Of a stretch of 64,000 nt of DNA, positions 12,303 to 24,216 are shown piece after piece (position 1 is the stretch's first letter; the number at the start of each line of letters is the position of its first letter). This DNA is from Paragyromitra xinjiangensis (taxonomy: Eukaryota > Ascomycota > Pezizomycetes > Pezizales > Discinaceae), in contig JBCAMK010000004.1 in NCBI GenBank assembly GCA_038503065.1, forward strand, positions 2,121,001 to 2,185,000, given 5' to 3'. The notes beneath the pieces were generated by a model, which was not told the DNA's origin, made no database searches, and worked only from the letters and a program-made list of their open reading frames with translations. Position numbers and translations under genes: made by a program.

Positions 12303-14488
12303 ATGGAAGGGGGTGATTATAGGAGATCTGTCGGTTTCAGTTCTCGACGAACATCAGATTCAGACAGTGGTGACATGGACGGGAGCCCCATTCCGACTAT
12401 ACATATGCGTCCCAATCGTTTATCTGGTATGTCGAGGAGACCAGAGGCTATTACGCATTCGCATCCCCGACCTTTACCGACCCCAACAAGACCGATAGTT
12501 TCACCTCTTCAGAACCTTCTACCTTCAGCTCCTGCAAGCCCACCAACACCTGCACCATCGCCCACACCCCAGATCCATCGACTGCCTACGTGGTCAACGG
12601 CAGGCGAAAATGAAGATGCCTTCTTGAGAGATGCTAGGCCACATTTTAGTAGATTGGACTCACAGGAGCGACAGCGCTTCCTTGCCGAGATTTTAAACCT
12701 TTGTGATTCGCAACAATTGAGCTTTGTACTGAGTTATGTTTCACCACGGCTCAAGAAAGATCCGTTTAAGTCGTTACCGAATGAGTTGTGCCTTAGGGTA
12801 TGAGTTTTGAATCCATCCGAGCACTACGTAAGCGCTTACTGATTTATTCGCAGGTAATCTCGTTTATCGATGATCCGAAAACATTGGCGCGAGCTTCGCA
12901 AGTCTCGAAACACTGGCATGGACTCCTGAGTGATGATCTTACTTGGAAGAAGCTCTGTGAGAAACATAGTTATAGGCGTCTTAGTGGGACAGCAGCTTAC
13001 GGATCGGCTCATCACTCACATCACGATCCGTCACTCTTTGCTACTAACCCAATATCCCCGAAAGAAAGCGGATTTTCTAACCCCATATCGTCGTCTTCCG
13101 GATTTACATCTGAAATTTCACCCCAGTATACCCGATCAAAGAGGAGGAGACCTAAGGCGACTTCCTACAAATCTCACTTTAAACAAAGGTACATGGTTGA
13201 GACTGCATGGAGGACAGGTGGAAATGCGATCGCAAGGCATATTACCCCAGATCAGGGTGTGGTTACTTCTCTTCATCTCACGCCTGACTACATCGTCATC
13301 GCCCTGGATAACGCCAAGATTCACGTTTTTGATGCAGATGGAAAGATACTGAGGACCCTGACCGGGCACGTGATGGGAGTTTGGGCTATGGTTCCGTGGG
13401 GTAATACTTTGGTCAGCGGTGGCTGTGATAGGGACGTTAGGGTGTGGGACATGGAGAAGGGGTAAGGATCCCTGCTACCCGCCTGACTTAGGTCGTACTA
13501 ATAATGTATTAGTGATTGCAAAGCGATATTACGAGGCCACACTTCAACGGTCAGGTGCTTGAAAATGAGCGACCACAAGACTGCTATCTCCGGGTCTCGA
13601 GACACAACGTTGAGAATCTGGGATATCGAAAAAGGTGTTTGTCTGAATGTCCTTGTTGGGCATCAAGCAAGCGTTCGTTGCTTGGAAATTCATGGAGACT
13701 TGGTTGTTAGTGGAAGTTACGATACCACTGCGAAAGTTTGGAGTATCTCGGAAGGGACATGTCTTAGGACACTATCAGGGCATTTCAGTCAGATTTATGC
13801 GATCGCATTCGACGGCAACCGTATCGCTACTGGATCTCTTGATACATCTGTTAGGATATGGGACCCTCAGACAGGGTAATTTTTTTCTTTCTTAATATTT
13901 GATTTCTAAAACTGATTTGGATGTTATAGAAACTGCCTTGCTGTTCTCCAAGGGCATACCTCGCTTGTCGGCCAGCTTCAGATGCGTGGAAACACTCTTG
14001 TGACTGGAGGGTCAGATGGGTCAGTCCGTGTGTGGAGTCTGGAGAAATATGTTTGCGTACACAGGCTTGCTGCCCACGATAATAGCGTTACATCCTTACA
14101 GTTTGACGAGACGAGAATCGTTAGTGGAGGAAGTGATGGCAGGGTTAAAGTTTGGGATTTGAGGACTGGACAGTTGGTAAGAGAGCTTTCGAGCCCTGCC
14201 GAAGCTGTCTGGAGGGTTGCCTTCGAAGAGGAGAAAGCTGTTATTTTGGCCTCGAGGTCAAGCCGAACAATAATGGAGGTATGATTTGACTGCCTTTCCT
14301 GCGATCGTAAGCAAATATTAACTTGCTGGAACTAGGTTTTCTCATTTTCACCCCCACCCGAAGCGTTAAGCGAATACTATCGGGCTTCAAGTGCTACATC
14401 AGAAGAGTCATCAGGAGTATTTGAACACGAAAACGACGATGCTACTATGGATGATGATAGCGGCGCATTCTGTGAAATGGAATCCTAA
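12303..14488 (+). CDS. F-box/WD40 substrate receptor of SCF ubiquitin ligase, Cdc4-like
   Basis: Five exons (12303-12797, 12854-13461, 13513-13875, 13930-14278, 14336-14488) give 655 aa. After a disordered Ser/Pro-rich N-terminus comes a Cdc4-type dimerisation segment (FLAEILNLCDSQQLSFVLSY) and an F-box starting SLPNELCLRVISFIDDPK, which binds Skp1. A linker follows and then about seven WD40 repeats forming a beta-propeller that reads phosphodegrons, with clear repeats such as TLTGHVMGVWAMV, ILRGHTSTVRC and SGSYDTTAKVWS. The tail is acidic (EHENDDATMDDDSG). The F-box is interrupted by intron 1. The architecture and the pre-F-box segment favour Cdc4/Pop1/Fbxw7 over Met30/SconB, giving a likely role in degrading CDK inhibitors and transcription factors. 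The orthology call is inferred. Confidence 0.9.
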
Positions 14489-16101
14489 TAAACAAAAAGA
14501 CAATCCGGGCTGGTAAAGTATAAATGGTTTTTTATTTTTCCCTCTAATTTTTTGTATGGAAAGACGGATGGGGCGTCAATTGTTTTTTTTGCTTTGGATT
14601 GTTTGAATACCGGGAATTTTTTTTATCCTTTTTATTATTATTTTGGACAGAGTCATGTCTGGAGTGAATGGATGGGACACTGGGATCATTCATGGGTTGG
14701 TGAAAGGGTGGTTTTCCTTCATTTTTTATTGTTCGAATTCATGGGCGAGGTGTTCAAGTGATTGATCTATGTTGCTTGAGGGCCTTCTCTCAACAGTTGG
14801 TCGATGCGGTCGGTTGGGAAAAATAAACTTGCTATTCCTTTCCTTTTTTATTAGCTTTCCTAAACTTTGTTGGAACTTTGGGCAGTCTGTTGTCTGGGGA
14901 TTATTTGTCGTTACGTTTTTCTTTTTTTACTTCGATCCGATACTCCGTTATACCGCTTTGGACTTGTGTCTTTCCTTTGTCAGTCATTTTTACGTTTCAT
15001 TTCTTTCTGCTGGAGTAGGTGGATGAGTATTGGAAGAATGGTTGAATGAGGGAAAGTGGGTGGGAATTGTGAGGTGTAATTGCTATATCAAGAGCAATCA
15101 AGGGCAGGAGCTGAGAAATGCATGTAGACATAAAGAAAAATGGCATACAGTTTCTCTAGTCACCATTGTGTTAGAATATTGCTGCCTAGCTTGGTATTGC
15201 GGGCAGTAATCTGACCCCATGCCCTTCACCACCCGGTTCCCTTCCGCATGATGATTACATGTAGCTACATGAAGAGCTTGTTCGATCCTCGACATTCCGT
15301 TGTATCACCACTGCACACCCTCTTCTCTATTGTGAATCATCGGCGAACAGTAAAAAGGGGGGTCTCAGATAAGTAAATACTATACTTCTTACCTCCTTTA
15401 GACCGTCGCACGACAGCTATGGACCCCGCGTTTCCCAGATTTTGGTAGCCGGTTCTGGAATCTAATATGTCGTGTGACAATGGCGTTCGCGCTACGCCGA
15501 GCTCCACCTCCTGGTTTTCGAAATGGAAAGGATCTAATGGTGTGTCTTGAAACTAGGAGAGGGGTTAATTGTTCCCTGGGGGTTGAGATGCATCGGATCT
15601 TGCGGGTTACTATATAGGGGTGTCGAGTGATAACTCTATGAAGTGCTGGTGAGTTTGAATCGGGTAATCGTCATATCTACTATGAATGAGTAATAAGTAT
15701 TCTCTAGGCTACTGGAACATTGATGGTGAAATGCAGGTTTGAGACCACTAAATACTTGGCGGACACCCCCCAAATCATTAGAATTCCCGATAGAGAAGCT
15801 CGTGGATGTAAGATTACCCCTGGAACGTCGCCGCACTACCTAGACGTGGGGATTCGGACTAGATATTATTTCCAAGCTCCGTGTTCTTTATTAAACTAGG
15901 ATCTGACTGTACTATACAAAACCAAAATCACCATCAACACCAGAAAGTTCAGTCCACGCCATCAAAATCAACAAGCCGACCGCCTTCTCTACTAACCCTA
16001 CAATAGTTGAGTGATCCAATCCTTACTATTAGGATATCCATCACCAAACCTTAAGCTTTAACCAAATCAAAAATCAAACGCCCTTCCCCTTTATTCCTTC
16101 A
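14489..16101. other. Convergent intergenic region
   Basis: 1.6 kb between two genes that converge. 14500-15000 is T-rich with GGATGGG-type stretches, consistent with the 3' UTR of the CDC4-like gene. One copy of the recurrent CGAGTGATA motif lies at 15624-15632. No gene or RNA was recognised. Confidence 0.4.
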
Positions 16102-17850
16102 CTATGAGCTTTTACTCCTATCACTCCTCCATTTCCTCTCGCCCTCCTTCCCCCGTCCATTGACATAACTAATCACCCCCATCACCATCTTTTCCATATC
16201 CTCAACCATCCAATCATTCTCCAGTACGTCCTCTAGATCTTCCAGCGCCCTCTGTGGGAGTATCTCTATTGCTTTGTGGAGCGCAGAAGTCAGCGAAGCC
16301 AGCCGGTTTGCGAATTCTGTGAGTTTTAGAGACTTGGTTTCTTCGGTTTGTGGGGCTGAAGGAAGAGGGTCTGGACTAGAACGAGCAGTATTTGGAGACG
16401 CTGAGTCTGGGGCCGTTTGAGCAAGCCGTGTCAGACTAGCTTTCGGCGACGTCTGTATCTCTTCGTCTAACGATAATATCTCTGTGACCTCCCGGATCGC
16501 GGCCTGCATAGCTGCTATATTGTACGGCGGGGTTTCGGAGAGAGGGTTGCTTTCCTTAAACTGGGACAAGAGGGATTGACTTTGTGATTTGCAGCTCGTC
16601 GGTGATAACTTATTTGGACTTTTCTTTGTTCCTCCTGGCTGCACTCTGTCGGCTGAGGCAGGTGACTGGGATCGGGGCTCCTTACGGGATTTAATCGCCG
16701 CGGACCTTTCTTTAAACTGAGATAGTAGATCTTGACCGCTGAGTCCATTCTCCCCGGTTGATGATAGCCATGTGCTTCTTGGCTCTATATCGGGGACGAT
16801 TCGCCCGTTAGTTGCGGTTTTTGTAGATGCTTTGAATTCTACCTCACTATGAGCCGAGATAGATGTTGTAGGCGATTGAGACTCAGATTCTGAACGGGAT
16901 TTAATGATTGCGGATTTTTCTTTAAATGCAGAAAGTAGCAGAGAACCCCTCGACTTGTCCATCCCCGTTGGCGACATTCCTGTCAGTGATACTCCCACCT
17001 GTCTTGGGCCCACCCTTCTCTCAACCACCACACCTCGCGTCTTAACTTTCGTCTCTGTCCCTGTTTCCGTCTGATCACTTATCCCCAGAGATTTTGCAGC
17101 CGCAGATAGCAGCCCTTCTCCACCTGCCAGTTTAATCCGTACGAGCCTGCTACCAAGCAATGCATAGTAATGATACTGCGGTAAAGTTGATTTTATGCGT
17201 GATGGATGCACATCGTAAATTGTATACGATCTGTCACTGCTTTGAAGTGGACCCGTATGAGCCCCTTTAAGGGTCCTGCGGTTGTTGAATGCCACCTGAG
17301 CTTCCGAGATTGAAAGGAGGCGTATAGTGGGATATGCAGGGTGTTCCACCTTTGAGCCTGCTGTATCGGCCCTTTGTTGCGAAGGTCTGGGAGCTGAGGT
17401 TCTGTGTGCTCTTCCAAAGGAGCTTCCGACATTCCATCTCGTAGCTATGATGTCCCCGTCATCCACGGGAAGATCCTTCGTGTTGACGGTAAGTCCCACA
17501 TCAGCTTTAGTTCTGGGACAATAAAGAACCTCTGCATCTTCAGACTTTGGTGTCAAACTCTCGGGCGTCACGCTTCGACGTAGACGTTTCGAATTTCGGC
17601 TGGTGTTTGTGCTGGAGCTACTGTCTCCGGGGGAGTCGAGTAGCGGGAGCGGCCGCTTGCGAGGTGTGAGGTTTGAGCGACCCATTGATGCGGTGTCTGG
17701 GTTTGTATGTTGGGTAACGTGGGGGATCGATGGTGAGGTCGCGTAAAGCATAGCTGTAATTAATAACCTGGGATCTTGCGCCGCAACGACGCTTACGGGA
17801 ATTGCTTTTTTCTTGCAACAACAATGCATTCTTTGGTAGCTGCTGTTCAT
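16102..17850 (-). CDS. Hypothetical Ser-rich nuclear-type protein with three internal repeats
   Basis: One uninterrupted frame of 582 codons with no family I recognise. The real start may be the ATG at 17685, since MGRSNLTPRKRPLPLLD begins a basic, disordered stretch with a nuclear-localisation-like NSKRLRRS, and the 55 residues before it look like leader. The middle has an ordered segment (SYTIYDVHPSRIKSTLPQYH, then YYALLGSRLVRIKL). This is followed by three copies of a short module, LLSAFKEKSAIIKSR, LLSQFKERSAAIKSR and LLSQFKESN, the first two each followed by SQSP. The C-terminus has predicted helices (LTEFANRLASLTSALHKAIE) and an acidic patch DLEDVLENDWMVEDMEK. A nuclear or chromatin role is only a guess from composition. 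Confidence 0.7.
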   Translation of the reverse strand: MNSSYQRMHCCCKKKAIPVSVVAAQDPRLLITAMLYATSPSIPHVTQHTNPDTASMGRSNLTPRKRPLPLLDSPGDSSSSTNTSRNSKRLRRSVTPESLTPKSEDAEVLYCPRTKADVGLTVNTKDLPVDDGDIIATRWNVGSSFGRAHRTSAPRPSQQRADTAGSKVEHPAYPTIRLLSISEAQVAFNNRRTLKGAHTGPLQSSDRSYTIYDVHPSRIKSTLPQYHYYALLGSRLVRIKLAGGEGLLSAAAKSLGISDQTETGTETKVKTRGVVVERRVGPRQVGVSLTGMSPTGMDKSRGSLLLSAFKEKSAIIKSRSESESQSPTTSISAHSEVEFKASTKTATNGRIVPDIEPRSTWLSSTGENGLSGQDLLSQFKERSAAIKSRKEPRSQSPASADRVQPGGTKKSPNKLSPTSCKSQSQSLLSQFKESNPLSETPPYNIAAMQAAIREVTEILSLDEEIQTSPKASLTRLAQTAPDSASPNTARSSPDPLPSAPQTEETKSLKLTEFANRLASLTSALHKAIEILPQRALEDLEDVLENDWMVEDMEKMVMGVISYVNGRGKEGERKWRSDRSKSS

Positions 17851-18985
17851 GGGGTTTTGTATATCAGTCGAGGTATTTTTGATCGTATGTGCTATTGGTT
17901 CTTTTGTACCTGATTGAGTGAGGTCACTGGGACCCAGGGGTTTGATTCCAAAGCTATAGGAGCTTATGATGTGAGAGCTAAGACTGAGAAAGCAAGCGGA
18001 TTAAATGGAGTCTTTAAGTGACCTAAAGATCGAAGTTTTGTATTACCTGTTGCGAGTGAATAATGCTGGTCGAAAGTAAGACTCGCATTTCGATTTGGTA
18101 CTTTAGCTTGGTATCGTGCGAGCTCCCCCTAAGCATAGCCTCCAGAAAAACTTCAATTACCTTTACGATTCAACCTTATGAGGTCAGAATAAGGATTGCT
18201 ATCGCAACCAGTTCTCGTTTTAGTTGAACTTCCTCCAGCAACCAGGTGCTTGGGCTTAGTCGGTGACCTGGGATCTAAGTCTCAGTCTCACGAGCAGTTG
18301 ATTAGAAGATAACTACCCAGTAGCAAGGTTGGCTAAAAACATTCTCATGGGTGGACACAACTTGATAAAAGTTGCTACAAGAAAATGTATTGTTGTTATA
18401 AGAAAAGCAAACTCCTGTAGATGTTGTTATTGCACAGGGTTCTGGGTTATGGATTGTAATACAAACACGGGCGAGGAATACCATTTAAGGACACTATTAT
18501 GTTGGATATGGACAAACCTACGCGTTTCTGAGTGGGGGTTTCGCACCTTGATGGATCATACAAAAGCACTCGCAGCTAAGATACGGATGTCCTCCTTTTC
18601 TTAATATCTCTCAAGCTTATATTTTTACGCTGTTGGTTAGTGATAATCATTTGGGGCATACTAGATATCTCTTCGCTCTCTTTGTGGCTGGGTTCTAGTT
18701 TATCGATTGCTTCTCACTATTGAATATATCTCATCCCATGCTCCATCTGTCTCGACAGAAGACCAGGTGATATGTCACTTAGGGTAGAAATACTCTACCC
18801 GATCCACCCAACCGGTAAAGTAAATCATAGCTCCAACAGTTCACCACCTATCACTCGACAACCAACCCACTACCCAACTATAGACGAGAAATAGAATATC
18901 ATTAATACTATCTACCCGTTTATTGTATTTTATTTACTCCCTCCCCACCACACCAAATTTTATTTTATTTTGAAACTCCTCACCA
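17851..18985. other. Intergenic region upstream of the hypothetical gene and downstream of L30
   Basis: 1.1 kb with no supported gene. It contains a strong short hairpin at 18782-18800 (GGGTAGA, five-base loop, TCTACCC) and a CGAGTGATA motif (minus strand) at 18849-18857, both within about 200 bp 3' of the L30 stop codon. They may belong to the L30 3' UTR. Confidence 0.4.
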
Positions 18986-19576
18986 TTACGCGTTAGAAGA
19001 CAAAATATCCGAATCACCCTGGTCCAAAATGGCCATAGTCGAGCAACGGAACAACTTTCCGCACGCGGTACCAAGTTCAATCTACACCTCACATACACCC
19101 CACGTCCTCCCATAAGGAGAACACCGGAAAATCATCATCAGCATAACCATTTTTCCCTCCGAAGCAGAAAATGAGATGCTTCTTCTCAGGGACTAGTGAC
19201 GAGTAACTAACGTCACTCTGATAGGAGGGAGAGGAGACTTACGTTGTTGCCAGCAAAGTGGTGGACGTTGCATTTACCCAACATGGAGTAGTACTCGAGT
19301 TCGGATTTCCTCAATGGGGGGGTGTTGCCTGTGGTTTGTTAGTGGGATTTGGTGGAATGGAGCTGTAGGGTCGTACCAGCGATGATGACGAGCTTGGCTT
19401 TGCCGGAGCGGAGGGTCTTGAGGGTTGATTTGTAGCCGAGCACGTATTTGCCGGATTTCATCACAAGCGCTAGGCGCGAGTTGATGGAATCGGCGGTCTT
19501 CTTGGTCTTCTTGGTGGGGGCTGGTTATTGTTAGTGGGGTGAATTCAGTCGGGTATCAGAGGATGGACGTACCCAT
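18986..19576 (-). CDS. rpl30: 60S ribosomal protein eL30
   Basis: Four exons (19573-19576, 19377-19520, 19243-19328, 18986-19081) join to 109 aa. The protein begins [20 protein letters not shown] and continues [39 protein letters not shown] and [20 protein letters not shown], the complete eL30 fold. It is a structural component of the large ribosomal subunit near the inter-subunit bridge. The first exon codes only ATG plus one base, so the initiator codon is split from the body by a 52-nt intron. The last intron (161 nt) is the longest of the gene. In yeast L30 represses its own splicing by binding a kink-turn near the first splice site; whether that applies here cannot be read directly. Confidence 0.97.
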
Positions 19577-20068
19577 CTCTGCACTTTTGGTACTCCGGTT
19601 TAAGGTTTGTTTGGTGGTGGTGGGATAGGGTGGGGGTGGATTGTTGGTGTAGTTGTCGGTCGTGGGATTTCGAGAAAAGTCAAAAGCGAAATGTTCCTGG
19701 GTGCTGAGGAGGATTGTGGGTCAAGTGACGGGGAAAGGGTTGGCCCTACCAGTGTCTTGGCACCATAAACTAGTCCGGAATGGGACGGGCGAGTAATGAT
19801 CTCAATCACCGCTTGCGGAGTATCTTATTCACCAGAAATCACACAATCGAATCAGTCTACTGATGGCTGTTTAGCACGGCGTCGTAGACGTCTATAGAAC
19901 TCAGAAAACCATTGGGTTTAGGGAGAAGCCTGGCTGCATCACAATTTTCCCCCTCAAGGCATGATCGATATCAATGTCCATGAACCTCACATCTTATTTA
20001 TAAAGGCAATGGTAGCAAAAAATCATCACCGTCTATTATACACGGATTCTAACAAGACCTGTCATCAC

Positions 20069-21814
20069 TTATTTCGCCTTCCCCTTACTTTTTTTCGGGG
20101 CAATATTTGCCATCATTTCCTCCTGCAGACGTTGTTAGTCTTCCCTTCAAGTCGCCTTAGCGGGATGTAATATACCTTCGTGATCAAATGATCAATCCTC
20201 TCCAGTAGTCCCAAAAGACTCTTCATATTTGCGCTCCATTCATTCAACACATCATCCGCATCTCTCGGTTGCGCAAATGAGATAACCCTCGCTGGCCTAT
20301 CAATCTTTGCGTATACTGTCTTTTGCGTGACCAACTGTGACAAGTAGCTCTCCGCCTCATCTTCATCCAGATCGAGTAGAACTTTCAATCTATCCATCTT
20401 GATTCTGGTGTAGTACTTGGCTACAACCCTAACGTTGTGCTCAATTACACGTTTGCGTAGGTCCTCCCAGCGTTTCTCAGCCTTGGGGTCACCAATGGCA
20501 AATACATCCGATGCGCGAAGCTCAGGACCGTAGTTTTCGGCAATCAGCGGCCAGCGCATTAGTTCAGAGACCGTGAAGCATTTGAGTAGGTTGGCATGCT
20601 TCTGAACGAGGGTGAGGTTGGGGTCGGTATGGATGCGGTGAAGGAGGTCAGATTGTTCGTTATCGTACGGAGCGAGGATGACGTAGAAGATGATTCTCTC
20701 AAGAACCTGCACACCCATTAGCATGCTACCATCACGTAAATGCAGGAGAACGTACACTCTTCAACTTTGCCGGATCATCAACCACACTCGGTGTATCATA
20801 CACCGCTTTGTAGTGCTTGCAAACATCTAGATATTTATCATCCTGTTTCGCTAGCTGAATCTGTTGATCGTAGAACTTCAACTTTAGATCCGACACCTCG
20901 GGGTTGTTGAAGTACTTTGTCGAGATCTTCCTAGCCAGAATCGCTGCCTGTGTAAAGTCCCCACGCTCGATACAGAGCTCAACCTGCTCCAGGATGAAGT
21001 CTGTCTTTTCCCGCCTATCCATCGACCCGAAGGTCTCAACCTGGAGCTCACAGAGCACATCTGTAGCACCTGCGAGATCTCCTCGAGACTTACGGATGTG
21101 TGCGAGTATACGGGTTATGCGGGCGCGCTCGACTTCGACGAAGATCTGGCCGGATATATCAGCTTTGTTTAGACTGGACTGAGCAGAGTGCTACCAACCT
21201 TTCCTTCAGTAACGTTCCGGAGAGTCTCGATGACGGAAAGCTTCGCGTCGATGTCGGGTGTCTCGTCGAGGAAACCCATCACTGTTTGCACCATCTTTGT
21301 GGTGGCTTGTTTGAGCTGACCATGTTTCTTGGACAAGATTTGGACATGCTCGTTCATGAGTTTCCAGTCGCCGGCGTCTTTACATAGCGTTACGATAGTG
21401 ATGAGGAGCCGTGAGGTGGAGGCCAGGTCATTAGACTAAGGTGTGGTGGATAACGGTCAGTTCCTGCTTCTCAAATGACAGAGGTTCAGCGGGGTGAGGT
21501 GGGTACCTGTCTGGTCTGCTTTTCCAACGCTAGTAGTTTCTCGATGACCGCAGGGAGGGCACTCTTGTTTGTCTATAATCCACATGTGAGCTCCGAGTTC
21601 AGTTTAGCCAGACCCCACGACCAGCAATCCACCATCCACCAATCCATCGAGAATCACACCTTTGCGGGGGCGAGGATATCTGGAAGCTGTTTATCCAGAA
21701 TCTCGGAATCTAGGCCATCAGATATCAGTTGTTTGTCTATGATAGCACCGAGTGGATTCGAGATAGAGGGTTCCTACAATCTTTGTCGGCTTTGAGCACT
21801 ACTTCCTCCGACAT
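20069..21814 (-). CDS. rpn5: 26S proteasome regulatory subunit Rpn5 (PCI domain)
   Basis: Seven exons (21778-21814, 21660-21736, 21507-21572, 21199-21435, 20756-21178, 20176-20706, 20069-20122) join in phase to 474 aa. The start MSEEVVLKADKDYK matches the family. Rpn5 is a scaffold of the proteasome lid and contacts the deubiquitinase Rpn11. The body is helical TPR-like (RREKTDFILEQVELCIERGD, KYFNNPEVSDLKLKFYDQQI). The PCI winged helix lies near the C-terminus (RIKMDRLKVLLDLDEDEAES, then KIDRPARVISFAQPRDADDV). A final helix LNEWSANMKSLLGLLERIDH and a Lys-rich tail encoded by the 54-nt last exon close the protein. The promoter is shared with the RMD1-like gene, 390 bp away on the other strand. 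Confidence 0.96.
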
Positions 21815-22204
21815 GGTTTGGTTCGTAGTAGATGTATTATGTCGTGGAGATGTGGTATTCGGTATCTAGAGCGGAGATGAGACGGCGGATGGAATGGAGA
21901 TGCTGGAGATAGATGGATGGATAGATGGATTGAGGGTTGGGGAAAGCTTCGTGACGGAGGAGTGGCTGGCGGGGTTACTGGTGAGCCACAGCGAGAGCCA
22001 CAGCACTCCCCTAACCCACAGCAGATCACTGTCCGGCTGCAGAAATGACGTTGCACCTGAGGCGGGTAACCCCTGCAAGTAAATTTCTCTAACGGCCCGT
22101 GAATCTTCAAGATCTGCCTTAGCTTGTCCTGCTCTCCCCGAATTCAAGAGTCTCCCAATCAACCAAACTCCTGCCCTACCAGTTCCCCTTCTACACCCCC
22201 CCCA
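21815..22204. promoter_or_regulatory. Divergent promoter of Rpn5 and the RMD1-like gene
   Basis: 390 bp between two start codons. It contains a small GATGGATAGATGGATTG tandem tract (about 21909-21930) and, on the RMD1 side, a CT-rich leader with several C runs just before the ATG. No match to the proteasome-associated element GGTGGCAAA was seen. Confidence 0.35.
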
Positions 22205-23691
22205 ATGGCGACCACAGTAATGCCGTCTCCCTCTCCCTCTCCCGCCTCCTCCTCAGCGCAATCCCCAATCCCAAACCGCACCCCCTCTCAGCCTGCTCCC
22301 TCCGCACCTAAAACCCGCCGACGCTCCGCTTCATTCCATGGCCCCTCAATCCCCTTCCAACCTCCCCCATCTAAAATCGGCCCCCAACGAACCTCCAAGG
22401 TCTCCCAAAAACTCAAAATCCTCCCCTCCCCCGCCGACCACGACGAAGAAAGCGGACGCGATGTATACTCCCAAGTAACCCGCATCAAGGACAGCACCGC
22501 CCGACGCGACGCAGAACGGCTCGGAAAAGCCGAACGCGCACATCTACCCAGAGTCACGGCCTATGCGACCGCAAATGCATACAAAATGGAGAGTCTACTC
22601 AAGTTCCTCAAGAGCCGGAGCACCACCCGTGGCACTAGCCCGAAGCAGTTCGATGAGTGTATTTATACCCCGTTTTCGTACAACTTGGAGCGCTCGCAAA
22701 CCGGGGACTTGATCGATCTGCGGGATCCGGTGAAAGTTGGGGGGGAGAGGGAGGAGGTGGAGGATGAGGGTGATGATAGGTCGTTGATGAATTTTGTGAT
22801 GGAACAAAATCGGACGGTTAGCTCGGAGGTGTTTTTGTATCAGTATGGAGTTGTGGTGATTTGGGGTATGACGGTTAAGGAGGAGCAACGGTTTTTGAAG
22901 GATATTGCGAAGTTTGAGACTGAGAAGTTGGGGGAAGATGATGTGCAGGTGGAGAACTTCAACTTTTATGTTACGAGTTCGTATCAGCCGAGGATTTATA
23001 ACGACTTTATTACGTTGAAGGATGGGGGGAATTATATGATCAAGTTGAGTATCAGTCATGCGATTGCACAGTCGGTTAAGGTGGGTGTCTAGGTTTTGAA
23101 TTTTTATTTCATTTTATTTCTGGGGGTGACTGCTGACCTTGATCACCTTTAGATTTCGTTATTCGAAGATCTGGTGGATAACACCATTGAAGACACAAAG
23201 TCAATACCACAGGACGTAGCAACAACGGGGAAAGTCAACATGAGCAGACGCGATATCATGAAACACATAGGGGAGCTATTTATCCTCAGGATAAACATAA
23301 ATCTCCAAGGCAGCGTATTAGACAGTCCAGAGTTAATGTGGGCTGTAAGTTCCTATGAACATCCTTTGTCCAAATCTCACAGCAGAGGCTGATAGACCAT
23401 CACAGGAACCGCAACTAGACCCCGTATACCAAGCCGCGCGAAGTTACCTCGAAATCAACCAACGAGTCTCGCTACTAAACCAACGGCTAGACGTTATCGG
23501 GGATCTGGTATGTTCCTTAACCCCCCCCCACGAATTTACAAGGCTAACAACACTAGCTACGAATGCTAAAAGAGCAAATGTCGCATTCCCAAGGCGAGTA
23601 TCTCGAATGGATCGTCATCGTGTTGATCGCAGCAGAGATTCTGGTCGCTGTGGTGAATGTGGTGGTCGATCTGTTTGCTGGTGTGGACTAA
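22205..23691 (+). CDS. RMD1/RMD8-family protein (DUF155) with C-terminal membrane anchor
   Basis: Four exons (22205-23080, 23153-23344, 23406-23507, 23557-23691) give 434 aa. The start is the ATG at 22205, followed by a low-complexity Ser/Pro N-terminus with a basic RRRSASFHGPS patch. The DUF155 core includes RVTAYATANAYKMESLLKFL, then FLYQYGVVVIWGMTVKEEQR, then DFITLKDGGNYMIKLSISHA. The end carries one hydrophobic helix (LEWIVIVLIAAEILVAVVNV) before a short tail, as in Rmd1/Rmd8/RMND1 relatives. Yeast Rmd1 and Rmd8 are cytosolic or membrane-associated proteins needed for sporulation and vacuolar traits; the mitochondrial RMND1 branch supports translation. No clear mitochondrial presequence is seen, so the Rmd1/Rmd8 branch is more likely. 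Molecular activity is unknown. Confidence 0.9.
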
Positions 23692-24216
23692 TTAGAAATA
23701 ATACCTGGGGACTGTAGATACGGATGATAGGCTCTTTGTTTTCGCTCGTTACTTAATAATGGTTGTTTGTTTTGTGGATTTTATGCGACGGTTGTATGAG
23801 TAGGTATTGCTGCATAGGGGATGTAATGTTTCCTTCATATCAATTTTTGGCGTCTTGAAAAGTGGGGGTTGTTTGTTCTACACCAGTATTGTGGATGAAT
23901 AGGAAGTACTCCAGGAGTACACGAGAATGCATACTTCATGTGAATAAAAAAACCCGAAAAGTAATCATCTTCATATATCATCACTCATATTCATGCCAAG
24001 GTTACAACAACCTCGGTTCCTCTGTAGTCCAAACCGGGGAAAGTTGCATCTTCACATGAGCTAGAGCTCGTGACAGCCGGCAACCCGTATTCAGTTCAAA
24101 ACCCCAGAGTTTCTCTCCACATTCTCACCATAACCTCTACGACCTCCACAACCTGCTCATTCTCTCTATCATATCCTCTACCCGTTCATTTAATACCCAA
24201 ACACAACTTTGACAAA

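Noticed and set aside
19082..19242. Possible box C/D snoRNA in the last L30 intron (TGATGATGA present)
   Set aside because: A CTGA box occurs only upstream of the C-like box, not downstream, and no terminal stem was seen.
22288..23059. Long minus-strand frames opposite the RMD1-like gene
   Set aside because: Antisense shadow of a spliced, conserved gene; low-complexity Leu/His/Ile-rich product.
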